DNA of 64,000 nucleotides, from assembly GCF_029906345.1 (NCBI RefSeq), contig NZ_JARYGY010000002.1, positions 649,901-713,900 of the forward strand, written 5' to 3'. The stretch comes from Aquimarina mycalae (lineage in GTDB: Bacteria > Bacteroidota > Bacteroidia > Flavobacteriales > Flavobacteriaceae). This document shows positions 27,733 to 36,884 of this stretch, piece after piece. The position numbers and the translations under genes are program-made. The notes below the pieces were generated by a model, which saw nothing but the letters and a program-made list of their open reading frames with translations, did no database searches and was not told the DNA's origin. Each line of letters starts with the position of its first letter. Positions within the stretch are counted from its first letter, which is position 1.

Positions 27733-29286
27733 TTAGTTATCTGCTAATTCAAAACCTTCTGCTTCTTCATTCTTAAGAACTCTCTCACTTTCTTCTGCTC
27801 CGTGTGTTAATCTTTTTAAAGGTTTTAAAATAGCTATAAATAGTAATCCAATCACTACAGTAAATATTACTATTCCTGAAAAAATAGTTAGCTCTCCATA
27901 TTCACTTGCCGATTCACCAACAATTCCTGCTACTTTGTTTCCTAATCCTGTTGCTGCAAAATAAACCCCCATCATTAATGATGCATATTTAACTGGCGCT
28001 AATTTGGTAATAAATGACAATGCCACTGGAGAAATACATAATTCTCCTATAGTATGAAATAAATACGCTAAAACTAACCATATCATACTTGAAGTTCCTG
28101 AATTTTCAAATTCCATTGCAGCAAAGACCATAAATAGAAACCCAAACCCCATAATTATAATTCCGAGAGCCATCTTAAATAAAGAAGATGCCTCTTTACC
28201 TTTTAATTTTCTTTTAGCCCAAATACTCGCAATTAATGTGGCAAACAAAATAATAAAACCTGCATTTAGACTTTGAAACATTACCGTAGGAATTGTCCAC
28301 AAACCAAAGAAATTTCTATCTGTATTCGTTTCTGTATATAGATTCATTAATCCTCCTGCCTGTTCGAAAGCACCCCAAAATATAATTACCATAATAAATG
28401 ACAATAATAACACCATAAAACGGTCCTTAAACATTTGAGAATCTAACTCTTTATAGATCATCATCAATAACGATGCAATCGCAGTTAAGAATAGAAACAA
28501 AAGCCCATAGCCCCAACCCAAGAAATACCATCCAATACCTGATGCTGCTAATAATACTCCAGCAAAAAGTAATTGTACAGGTGAGCTAAATAGTTTTGAG
28601 TATAATTGTCCATAAGACACTTCATTATCATCTCCCTTTGATGGCATGAAATCACCTACTCCTTGTAGATATTTCTGTCCATATAAATAGTTAATTAAAC
28701 CAAGGACCATAACTATTCCTGCTAGTCCAAATCCTGCATGCCATCCCCATTTAGCTACAACTCCTCCAATAATCATTGTTGCTAATAAAGATCCTAAGTT
28801 GATACCGATATAGAAAATACTAAATCCTTTATCTCTTCGAATGTCTCCTTCTTTATAAAGACCTCCCACCATAGTTGAAATATTAGGTTTCAAAAGTCCT
28901 ACTCCCAAAATCACTAACCCTAAACCTGTATAAAAAGCCCAAATATCTGTCATAACTAATACTCCATGTCCCAAACAGAGTACTATTGCTCCTAATAAAA
29001 CAGCTTTTTTCTGTCCTAAAATCTTATCCGCGATCATTCCTCCAGGAATAGACATAACATAAACCAACATGGTATACCATCCATATAGTGCTAAAGCTTC
29101 TTTACTAGTCCAGCCTAAGCCAGCTCCTCTTTCATCTCCTATTGTAGCTGTTGTCATATATAAAACTAAAAGCGCACGCATTCCATAATATGAAAACCGT
29201 TCCCACATTTCAGTAAGAAATAAAATATATAGCCCTATAGGTTGTCCCCAAAGCTCCTTTTGATTATGTTGTACCGTTGTCGACAT
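27733..29286 (-). CDS. Proton-dependent oligopeptide (POT/PTR2) transporter, paralogue
   Basis: This 517-residue, 14-helix MFS peptide transporter carries the signature TEMWERFSYYGMRALLVLY and GLLKPNISTMVGGLY plus FYIGINLGSL. It is shorter than its downstream paralogue, mostly in central loops. It is 25 bp downstream of the DPP-IV-like peptidase gene on the same strand. Two POT proteins in series may divide di- and tripeptide ranges, but the sequence does not show this. Confidence 0.94.
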   Translation of the reverse strand: MSTTVQHNQKELWGQPIGLYILFLTEMWERFSYYGMRALLVLYMTTATIGDERGAGLGWTSKEALALYGWYTMLVYVMSIPGGMIADKILGQKKAVLLGAIVLCLGHGVLVMTDIWAFYTGLGLVILGVGLLKPNISTMVGGLYKEGDIRRDKGFSIFYIGINLGSLLATMIIGGVVAKWGWHAGFGLAGIVMVLGLINYLYGQKYLQGVGDFMPSKGDDNEVSYGQLYSKLFSSPVQLLFAGVLLAASGIGWYFLGWGYGLLFLFLTAIASLLMMIYKELDSQMFKDRFMVLLLSFIMVIIFWGAFEQAGGLMNLYTETNTDRNFFGLWTIPTVMFQSLNAGFIILFATLIASIWAKRKLKGKEASSLFKMALGIIIMGFGFLFMVFAAMEFENSGTSSMIWLVLAYLFHTIGELCISPVALSFITKLAPVKYASLMMGVYFAATGLGNKVAGIVGESASEYGELTIFSGIVIFTVVIGLLFIAILKPLKRLTHGAEESERVLKNEEAEGFELADN

Positions 29287-29311
29287 AGAAATTAAATTGT
29301 TTAAGTGTGAT

Positions 29312-31483
29312 TTATAAGTTTGTTTTAATAAAATTTGTCATCTTATTATACAGATGTAATCGTGTATTACCTCCATAAATACCATGATTCTTATCTGGAT
29401 AAATTGCCCATTCAAAATCTTTATTTTTTTGCACTAATGCTTCAATCAATCGCATTGTATTTTGCACATGTACATTATCATCCGCACTACCGTGTACCAA
29501 TAGGAATTTACCTTTTAATCCATCCACAAAATTGATCGGAGAATTATCGTCATATCCTTTTGCATTTTCCTGAGGAGTCATCAAATATCGTTCCGTATAT
29601 ATAGTATCATAAAACCTCCAACTAGTTACCGGAGCTACTGCAATTCCCATTTTAAAAGTATCTGGAGCTTTAAATAAACAATTACTAGACATAAATCCTC
29701 CATAGCTCCATCCCCATATACCAATTCTGGAAGCATCCACATATTCTAATGCTCCTAATTGTTTTGCAACAGCAATCTGATCCTGAACTTCCAGATTACC
29801 TAGATCATTCTGAGTGACTTTCTTAAATTTAGCACCTTTAAATCCTGTTCCTCTTCCATCAACGCAAACTACAATATATCCTTGTTGTGCTAACATCATA
29901 TACCAATAGTCATTACCTCTGTTCCAGGAATTACTTACTGATTGAGATCCAGGTCCAGAATATTGGTACATAAACAAAGGATATTTTTTTGCTGGATCAA
30001 AATCCTTTGGCTTGATTGTCCACATATTTAAAGTTTCTCCATTAATATCAATGGTCGAAAATTCTTTTGGTCTTACATCATATCCAGCCAGTTTATCTTT
30101 TAACCCTTGATTATTTTTAATCTCACGAATTACTTCTCCTGTAGTGGCATTATTTAATGCAAATTCATAAGGAGTAGTAGTATTGGAAAAATAACTAATA
30201 TATTGGCTAAAATCTGCGCTAAAATCTGCATCATTAGTTCCTTCTTTAGTACTCAACCTCTTTTTATTCTTACCATCTAATCCTACAGAGTAAATATCTC
30301 TATTGACATTCTTATTCTCTACACTTTGATAAAAGATCGTTTTATTTTTAGCATCGTATCCATAATAGTCCGTCACTTCCCAAGAACCTGAAGTAATCTG
30401 GTTAATCAACTCACCTGTTTCTTTGTAATGGTAAATATGGTTATAACCGTCTTTTTCGCTTGTCCAAATAAAACTGTTATCTTCTAGGAAAGTAAGATTA
30501 TCTGTAATATCTATATAAGCTTCGTCTTTTTCGTTTAAAACTACTTTAGGTGCTTTAGTTTTAGCATCTACAAAAATTAAATCCAGATTATTTTGATGTC
30601 TATTTAGTACTTGAACACTCAAAATATCTGGATTTGCAGACCATTTTATTCTTGGAATATAGAAATCTTTATAATCTCCTAGTTTTACCTTATCCAAAGA
30701 CATACTTCCAAGATCGGCAATATGTAAAGAGACTTTTGCATTCTTTTCTCCTGCTTTTGGATACTTAAATACGTCTTGTTTCTGATATAACGCGGCTCCA
30801 TACACATCCATTGAAAACTCTGGAACCTCTTTTTCATCAAATCTTATAAATGCAATTTTATTACTATCTGCACTCCAATCGAATGCTCGTACAAAAGAGA
30901 ACTCCTCTTCATATACCCAATCGGTAATCCCATTTATAATTTCATTTTTCTTACCATCATCTGTTAATTGAATCTCTTCTCCTGTAACAAAATTGAGTAC
31001 ATAAATATTATTATCTAATACATACGCTAATTTATTTCCATCAGGAGATAAAGCAGGTGACTGTATTTTTTTATCGCTTATTTTAAAACTACTATTGGAA
31101 GGAACATCAAAAATATGATAAATCCCACGAGAGGAACGACGATAAATCTGTTCTAATTCACTCGCTAAAAGAATTCTTTTCTCATCTTTACTAAAGGTAT
31201 ATCCTTGAAAGTATTTCAGACCTTCTATAAAAGACGAACTGATTATTGTTTTTGCTTTTGCTCCAGAACTATAATCATACACTTCAATTGAAGTATCACC
31301 AGAAGTATTATCTCTTTCTAAAACAGAATACTGAGTACCATTATTCATTGAATGTAGAGATTGCAATCTTTCTGTACTAAAAGAACCTCCCCATATCTCT
31401 TCTAATGTAAAAGCTTTGTCCTGAGCTATCGCGACACAGCTTACAAACAATATTATTCCAAACAACAATCGGGTAATCTTCAT
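29312..31483 (-). CDS. S9 family dipeptidyl peptidase IV-like protease
   Basis: The 723-residue exported protein (signal peptide ending VSCVAIAQ) has an N-terminal DPP-IV beta-propeller (about 40-460) and a C-terminal alpha/beta-hydrolase domain. The nucleophile motif is GWSYGG, the Asp is in HGSADDNVH and the His in PDKNHGIYG. A DWVYEEEF motif matches the Glu pair that binds the substrate N-terminus in DPP-IV. It would release X-Pro or X-Ala dipeptides in the periplasm for the two POT importers encoded just downstream. It is the first gene of the operon. Confidence 0.93.
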   Translation of the reverse strand: MKITRLLFGIILFVSCVAIAQDKAFTLEEIWGGSFSTERLQSLHSMNNGTQYSVLERDNTSGDTSIEVYDYSSGAKAKTIISSSFIEGLKYFQGYTFSKDEKRILLASELEQIYRRSSRGIYHIFDVPSNSSFKISDKKIQSPALSPDGNKLAYVLDNNIYVLNFVTGEEIQLTDDGKKNEIINGITDWVYEEEFSFVRAFDWSADSNKIAFIRFDEKEVPEFSMDVYGAALYQKQDVFKYPKAGEKNAKVSLHIADLGSMSLDKVKLGDYKDFYIPRIKWSANPDILSVQVLNRHQNNLDLIFVDAKTKAPKVVLNEKDEAYIDITDNLTFLEDNSFIWTSEKDGYNHIYHYKETGELINQITSGSWEVTDYYGYDAKNKTIFYQSVENKNVNRDIYSVGLDGKNKKRLSTKEGTNDADFSADFSQYISYFSNTTTPYEFALNNATTGEVIREIKNNQGLKDKLAGYDVRPKEFSTIDINGETLNMWTIKPKDFDPAKKYPLFMYQYSGPGSQSVSNSWNRGNDYWYMMLAQQGYIVVCVDGRGTGFKGAKFKKVTQNDLGNLEVQDQIAVAKQLGALEYVDASRIGIWGWSYGGFMSSNCLFKAPDTFKMGIAVAPVTSWRFYDTIYTERYLMTPQENAKGYDDNSPINFVDGLKGKFLLVHGSADDNVHVQNTMRLIEALVQKNKDFEWAIYPDKNHGIYGGNTRLHLYNKMTNFIKTNL

Positions 31484-31509
31484 ATCTTATTTTTATAAAA
31501 TTTTAACGC

Positions 31510-31541
31510 CAAGAATACTAAAAAATCCGTGAAAAATACAA
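31510..31541 (-). promoter_or_regulatory. Candidate promoter of the DPP-IV/POT operon
   Basis: On the minus strand TTG (31541-31539) is followed after 21 bp by TATTCTTG (31517-31510), one mismatch from TAnnTTTG. The ATG at 31483 lies 26 bp downstream. The spacing equals that of the purH promoter. Confidence 0.5.
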
Positions 31542-31679
31542 CAATTGACGTTAAATACAATAAAAAGCGATACGAGAAAGGAATATTTATTAGCAGATCA
31601 TCAATCTATCCATTGAGTTTTATGGAATCTCATATTCTCAAACTTAAATAAAAAAACGTATAAGAATTACCAAAAATCG

Positions 31680-31707
31680 TTTGATAGCAAACAGAATAGT
31701 ATCTTTG
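31680..31707 (+). promoter_or_regulatory. Candidate promoter of HMG-CoA reductase
   Basis: TTTG at 31680-31683 and a perfect TATCTTTG at 31700-31707 are spaced 16 bp, slightly short of the usual range. The ATG follows 23 bp downstream. Confidence 0.55.
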
Positions 31708-31730
31708 AAGCTTGATAGTAAAAAAATAAT

Positions 31731-33047
31731 ATGGCGCCAGTGGTTTCAGGCTTTTCTAAGCTTTCTAAATCGGACAAAATAAATTGGTTGGTAGAACATC
31801 ATTTCAATAATGATCAACATACAGTTGAGATACTAAAAACATATTGGAACTCTGATAAAAAATTACAAAAGTTACATGATGAGTTTACAGAGAATACCAT
31901 CTCCAACTACTATTTACCTTTTTCGGTTGCTCCCAATTTTTTAATTAACGGGAAAAGACACACCATTCCTATGGCTATAGAAGAAAGTTCTGTAGTGGCT
32001 GCAGCAAGTAAAGCTGCAAAATTCTGGCAAAATCGAGGTGGATTTAACGCTGAAGTATTATCTACAATAAAAGTAGGACAAGTACATTTTACTTATTTTG
32101 GAGATTATCCAAAACTTAAAGAATTTTTTGACATTATAAAATCTGAATTAATCTCCTCTACTGCCCATATCACCAAAAATATGGAGAAACGAGGTGGTGG
32201 CGTGATTGATATAGAACTTCGGGATAAATCTTCAGAAATTGAGAATTATTACCAGTTACATTGCACTTTTGGTACGGCAGATGCAATGGGAGCTAATTTC
32301 ATCAATTCTTGTTTAGAGCAATTTGCTACTTCTTTAACAGATCAAGCTTCCTTATATGAGGCTTTCTCTGATGAAGAAAAGAACATAGAGATTATTATGA
32401 GTATTTTATCCAACTATGTTCCAGAATGCTTGGTAAAAGCATCTGTTTCGTGCCCTATAAAAGACTTGCCTAATACAGAAGAATTATCCTCATTAGAATA
32501 TGCTGAAAAATTTGTAAGGGCAGTCCAGATTGCTCAAATAGAACCCTACAGAGCAGTGACCCATAATAAAGGAATCATGAACGGGATTGATGCTGTCGTA
32601 TTAGCTACAGGTAATGATTTTAGAGCAATTGAAGCTGGAGCACATGCATACGCTGCAAAAAACGGGAAATATTCCAGCCTTACCGATGCTTTTATCGAAA
32701 ATGATATTTTTCATTTTTCTATTCAAATTCCATTAGCTCTTGGAACGGTTGGTGGATTGACTACATTGCACCCTCTTGTAAAGTTAGCCTTGCACTTATT
32801 AGGCAAGCCAAATGCCAAAAAACTAATGAAAATTACTGCTGTAGCTGGTCTTGCTCAGAACTTTGCTGCAATAAACTCTTTAATAACAACAGGTATTCAA
32901 CAAGGCCATATGAAAATGCATCTAATGAATATACTGAATCAGTTTGAGGCTACCAATGATGAAAAAGAGCAACTAGTCGCATATTTTAAAACAAATACAG
33001 TAACGCATAGTGAAGTAGTAAATCAAATTGAGAAATTAAGAAGTTAA
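31731..33047 (+). CDS. mvaA: Hydroxymethylglutaryl-CoA reductase, degradative (class II) type
   Basis: This 438-residue protein matches class II HMG-CoA reductases: N-terminal SGFSKLSKSDKINWLVEHH, the IPMAIEESSVVAAASKAAKFW segment near the catalytic Glu, and the NKGIMNGIDAVVLATGNDFRAIEAG region with catalytic Lys and Asp. The C-terminal GHMKMHL carries the catalytic His. Class II enzymes were named from mevalonate catabolism, but in Bacteroidota they feed the mevalonate route to isoprenoids. The linked GYDIA GHMP kinase supports a biosynthetic role here. The length is normal. Confidence 0.94.
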   Translation: MAPVVSGFSKLSKSDKINWLVEHHFNNDQHTVEILKTYWNSDKKLQKLHDEFTENTISNYYLPFSVAPNFLINGKRHTIPMAIEESSVVAAASKAAKFWQNRGGFNAEVLSTIKVGQVHFTYFGDYPKLKEFFDIIKSELISSTAHITKNMEKRGGGVIDIELRDKSSEIENYYQLHCTFGTADAMGANFINSCLEQFATSLTDQASLYEAFSDEEKNIEIIMSILSNYVPECLVKASVSCPIKDLPNTEELSSLEYAEKFVRAVQIAQIEPYRAVTHNKGIMNGIDAVVLATGNDFRAIEAGAHAYAAKNGKYSSLTDAFIENDIFHFSIQIPLALGTVGGLTTLHPLVKLALHLLGKPNAKKLMKITAVAGLAQNFAAINSLITTGIQQGHMKMHLMNILNQFEATNDEKEQLVAYFKTNTVTHSEVVNQIEKLRS

Positions 33048-33184
33048 CGTCTCTAATGATTTATTAATTTTAAACAAACTTGTCATATCAAGACAAAACA
33101 TCCGTTTATTATTATGATGTTATTATTAGAATTTAGTGCTACAAATATTAAATCTTAAGTTAACATCCTATTTAATGATAAACT

Positions 33185-33505
33185 ATGTCCCTTAAACTAT
33201 ACATTCTTTTTTCATTCTACAAAAAACATCTTGTTGTACTCACTATAGCCACCCTATTCCTTTTATTAAAAGAATCAAACACTCCATTATCTATGATTAT
33301 TTTGATAAAGTTCATGTATTTCGCAGTACTAAAGGCATGGCATAAATTTTTAACATATACGAATGTAGAAGTTTCTTTTACAGACCGATTCCTTTTTTAT
33401 GAAAACCTAGGTCTACACAATATGTATCTCTTTGGATTTGGATTCTTACTCGATTGTGTCATTTCTGTGATTACATTTTATTCATTTCATTATTTCACAA
33501 CATGA
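33185..33505 (+). CDS. Small three-helix membrane protein, 106 aa, linked to an ABC ATPase
   Basis: Three hydrophobic segments are predicted (about 17-45, 50-62 and 78-102) with a short charged loop (TDRFLFYENLG) between the last two. I do not recognise a named family. The stop overlaps the start of the ATPase gene in an ATGA, so the two products are made together and probably interact. If it is the membrane half of a transporter it is unusually small. Confidence 0.75.
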   Translation: MSLKLYILFSFYKKHLVVLTIATLFLLLKESNTPLSMIILIKFMYFAVLKAWHKFLTYTNVEVSFTDRFLFYENLGLHNMYLFGFGFLLDCVISVITFYSFHYFTT

Positions 33506-34155
33506 TTCTAGAAATTGATAACATTGAATTGTCGTACAATAACAAATTTATACTCAATGGGGTATATATTAAAGGTGAAAAAGGAAAAGTTACAGGTATA
33601 TTAGGACGAAATGGTTCTGGAAAAAGTAGCTTATTAAAAATAATATTTGGTCATTTAAAGCCACAAAATAAGCTGATTCGTATAAACAAAAAACCTCAAA
33701 CCAAACCTCTTTATCTCTCTGGAAAAATTAAATACTTATTCCAAAAGAACACCATACCTACAAACATTCCATTAAAAAGAGTTTTTACTTTGTTTCATTT
33801 AACCTGGGAGTCTTTTATTAGCACATTTGATACTTTTGAAAAATATAATAACCCAAAGATATCTGATCTTTCTGGAGGTGAAAAAAGAGTTATAGAAACT
33901 TATCTTATGCTAATGAGTCCAGGAGAAATAGCCTTGTTAGACGAGCCTTTTTCTAACATCGCTCCGCTATACATTGAGACTTTTATAAAACTCATTGCTC
34001 AAGAAAAGGCAAACAAGATCATTATGGTTACCGATCACATGTATCGTCATATCCTTGATGTATCTGATACCATATATTTGTTAAACAACAATACATCTAC
34101 TTTTATAAAAGATCATAAAGATCTTATTAATTATGGTTATTTAAGTAGTTTTTAG
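33502..34155 (+). CDS. ABC transporter ATP-binding protein
   Basis: With the ATG at 33502 the product is 217 residues and begins MILEIDNIELSYNNKF, the usual start of an ABC ATPase. An upstream frame extends to 33454 but only overlaps the previous gene. Walker A GRNGSGKS, Q-loop (LFQKN), signature LSGGEKR, Walker B IALLDEP and the H-loop TDHM are all intact, so it should hydrolyse ATP. The D-loop (SNIAP) is atypical. It is coupled to the small membrane protein just upstream. The substrate is unknown. Confidence 0.88.
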   Translation: MILEIDNIELSYNNKFILNGVYIKGEKGKVTGILGRNGSGKSSLLKIIFGHLKPQNKLIRINKKPQTKPLYLSGKIKYLFQKNTIPTNIPLKRVFTLFHLTWESFISTFDTFEKYNNPKISDLSGGEKRVIETYLMLMSPGEIALLDEPFSNIAPLYIETFIKLIAQEKANKIIMVTDHMYRHILDVSDTIYLLNNNTSTFIKDHKDLINYGYLSSF

Positions 34156-34222
34156 AATTCTACAGATAGGAAATACAACTTGGCACTGTAACGCAACTTC
34201 TATGGATATTTATTGTAACAAA

Positions 34223-34618
34223 TCACGACACTTGAAATACACCAAAGTTAAAAATATCACCATCAGTATTACCCCATCTAATAATAGTATTACCAATACA
34301 AGACATCGGTTTTAAATATTCGAAACCATGATCTACCCCTTCATTAAAAAACCCTGCCCATCTTGCAGTTTCTTGCGAAGCACAAAATAAAGAAAGGTGC
34401 TCTCTTAATTTGATATTATCAATTTTTTCGAGTTCACCTTTCCATGCTTCTTCTATCTTATAATTATCTTCGGATTCTCCAGTATGTGATTTTATATTAA
34501 TTTAATCAGGATCTATAACAACTGCAGGATCAGAGAAATTCTAGTACAAATGATATTTAGCATCTTCATTATCTGTAATTGACTTTTTTAATAAATTACA
34601 AATAAGATGTAGCAAATA
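34223..34618 (-). pseudogene. Decayed gene fragment of about 130 codons
   Basis: One minus-strand frame reads through 34618-34223 with coherent protein-like sequence but contains two in-frame stops, TAG at 34541-34543 and TAA at 34502-34504. It ends at a natural TGA (34223-34225). The longest open part encodes a plausible globular stretch (KIEEAWKGELEKIDNIKLRE, FCASQETARWAGFFNEGVDH, NTIIRWGNTDGDIFNFGVFQ). It has no usable start, and a stop lies immediately upstream. The family is not recognised. It lies downstream of, and on the same strand as, the PLAT-like lipoprotein gene at 34627-35370, suggesting both arrived together and this one has decayed. Confidence 0.65.
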
Positions 34619-34626
34619 TTAATATT

Positions 34627-35370
34627 TTAAAAAGGAGCATCGTTAGGAAAAGTAACTCTCCCTTTTCCAACAAATCCAGAATCATAACTATCAATGCCCG
34701 TGCTAGTTCGATTATCCAACCATACATTGGGAGATGTTTGTATAGTTGTTAAACCAGAAGCTGTGGGGTTATCCCAATTCCACATATATAGATTAAACTC
34801 TTCTACAAACCACTCATCCATTCCTTGTAAGTAGATAATTGCTTTATCAAATTCTACCCATTTTACTCCAAGACTTGAGTTTGATGCAGCTTTTAAAAGG
34901 TAATAATCCCATCCACCTTCTCGGTCATTTCCAGGGTTGTCTAAAACATTAAATGAAGTCACATTACCGCCCCATCTAGTATTAAACGAAACAACCGCCA
35001 TCACTTTTCCATCAGTTTTAGCATGTCTTTGAGTTCCAGTTTTAGTTGTCAATCTATAAAACCACTCGGTAGTATTACTTTTAGTTTGTGTTAAATGTTT
35101 GCTCTTATATGCTAATACTGCTTCGTCAAATTTAGCATCGGCTTCAGCTTTACTTAAATCACCATCAAACCTCAAATGTACTAATGGTTGATTAATTTCA
35201 TAATCATCTAATGTTAACACAGCATCACTTTTACCAGTTGTACTCATAAAATTCTCTTGTTCATTTGTATCAGATAACTCATTATTTACTTCTTGTTTTT
35301 CACAAGAAATAAGGAACATCGTACACACAAAAAGAAATAGAATTGTTCTAATACTAATTAAGTTTTTCAT
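34627..35370 (-). CDS. Lipoprotein with a possible PLAT/LH2-like beta-sandwich
   Basis: The 247-residue protein has a lipoprotein signal (lipobox MFLISCEK, Cys23) and a Ser/Asn/Glu-rich linker. The C-terminal part (about residues 103-205) begins WFYRLTTKTGTQRHAKTD and continues with Trp-rich beta strands. This pattern, with a TG-containing first strand, a central L/F-rich segment and a final W-containing strand, resembles PLAT/LH2 domains, which bind lipids or proteins; this is a weak visual match. It would sit on the outer membrane. Confidence 0.6.
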   Translation of the reverse strand: MKNLISIRTILFLFVCTMFLISCEKQEVNNELSDTNEQENFMSTTGKSDAVLTLDDYEINQPLVHLRFDGDLSKAEADAKFDEAVLAYKSKHLTQTKSNTTEWFYRLTTKTGTQRHAKTDGKVMAVVSFNTRWGGNVTSFNVLDNPGNDREGGWDYYLLKAASNSSLGVKWVEFDKAIIYLQGMDEWFVEEFNLYMWNWDNPTASGLTTIQTSPNVWLDNRTSTGIDSYDSGFVGKGRVTFPNDAPF

Positions 35371-35661
35371 TTTTTAGATTTTAAATTTTAAGAATAATAA
35401 ACTGAAATATCACAATTGATTTTTCAGAGACACTTGCATCTACACAAATATCTTTTTAATAGTCCAAGCTTTAAAACCCATGTTTATATTAAGCGCAATA
35501 GAGTTTATACTTAACAGTTTAAAGTATAAATTACGTTTTGTATCTAGTTTAATAAGAGGATGAAGTACTTATAAAATACTTCTCGCAGTATATTTATAGT
35601 ATTCACGAGATAAAAAACATCGTAAAAAAGTACATTTGTCTTCGATTAAGGCAAATATTAT

Positions 35662-36591
35662 ATGTTGAAAAAAACCTTTTATAGTCACGGAAAGCTTCTT
35701 ATAACTGGAGAATACTTAGTTCTTGATGGAATATCTGCATTAGCGGTTCCTACTAAAAAAGGACAATGGCTAACTATCGAAGAAAATAATTCTGATCAAA
35801 TTTCATGGAAAAGTTTTGATCACAAAGAAGAATGCTGGTTCGAAGCAAACCTTATTCTTGAAAACGATACCATTAGGCAAACCAAAAATGTAATTGAAGA
35901 AAACGAAATAACAAATACTTTAATCAAAATACTTATAGCGGCCAAGGAACTGAATCCTAATTTTCTTTCAAAAAATAAGGGATATACTATTGAAACCAAA
36001 TTAGAGTTTGATCGTGAATGGGGCTTGGGATCTTCTTCTACATTGATTAATAATATTGCACAATGGGCAGAAGTAAATGCTTTTACATTATTAGAAAATA
36101 GTTTTGGTGGCAGTGGATATGATATAGCCTGCGCTCAGTATGATACTCCTATCATATATAAGCTTAACAACAATGTTCCTGTAATTAAAAAAACAGAATT
36201 TAACCCTATATTTAAAGATCAATTATTCTTTGTGTATTTAAATCAAAAGCAAAGCAGTAAAGAATCTATTAAACATTATCAATCCTTATCATTAAAAGAT
36301 TTTGATCACGCTGAGGCAGTTGTTAACGAAATCACAGATAGCATACTTTATAGTAAAGATATTCGAGAATTTGAAACCTTAATAAATTCACACGAAGAGA
36401 TAATTTCTTCAATTATCAAAACTCCTACCGTAAAATCAACGCTATTTCCTGATTATACAAGAAGTATCAAAAGCCTTGGTGGATGGGGTGGAGATTTTAT
36501 TCTTGTGACAGGTTCACAATCCGACATGATGTATTTTAGAAATAAAGGCTACGATACTATTATTCCTTATACTGAAATGATTTTAGAATAA
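35662..36591 (+). CDS. GYDIA family GHMP kinase
   Basis: The 309-residue protein belongs to the Bacteroidota GHMP kinases named after the motif GYDIA, seen here in FGGSGYDIACAQYD. An N-terminal HGKLLITGEYLVLDG and the phosphate loop EWGLGSSSTLINN complete the GHMP signature. It is thought to act as a mevalonate or phosphomevalonate kinase because the gene is often next to HMG-CoA reductase; the substrate is not proven. Here it follows mvaA, but about 2.6 kb of other genes lie between. A perfect -7 box TACATTTG is at 35631-35638, 23 bp before the ATG. Confidence 0.9.
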   Translation: MLKKTFYSHGKLLITGEYLVLDGISALAVPTKKGQWLTIEENNSDQISWKSFDHKEECWFEANLILENDTIRQTKNVIEENEITNTLIKILIAAKELNPNFLSKNKGYTIETKLEFDREWGLGSSSTLINNIAQWAEVNAFTLLENSFGGSGYDIACAQYDTPIIYKLNNNVPVIKKTEFNPIFKDQLFFVYLNQKQSSKESIKHYQSLSLKDFDHAEAVVNEITDSILYSKDIREFETLINSHEEIISSIIKTPTVKSTLFPDYTRSIKSLGGWGGDFILVTGSQSDMMYFRNKGYDTIIPYTEMILE

Positions 36592-36731
36592 GTTTTGCTG
36601 TTCATTACCAAAAAAACATCATATTTCCCTCTTAAAATTTATTACCTATAGTATCAATTTATTATTTAAAAAATCTATACTACGTGTTTCTTTTTAGAGA
36701 AATAAGCGTTTAACCCAGTATTTCCTAAAAA

Positions 36732-36764
36732 ACATAAAACACTGTAAATCAATGTGTTTTATGT
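36732..36764 (+). terminator. Possible terminator after the GHMP kinase
   Basis: The stem acataaaacac / gtgttttatgt (11 perfect pairs) has an 11-nt loop, followed by atttatttt. It is 140 bp after the kinase stop, and its A/T-rich stem makes the call moderate. It could instead be a regulatory element for the GH9 gene. Confidence 0.45.
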
Positions 36765-36884
36765 ATTTATTTTAAGTTTCATAAAGTTTTGTTATTACTT
36801 TGTATATGCAATGTTAAGATCACAATATATCTATACCTCCTTATGTTATTTGTACATTAAAATTCTAACACACAAACCGTCATA

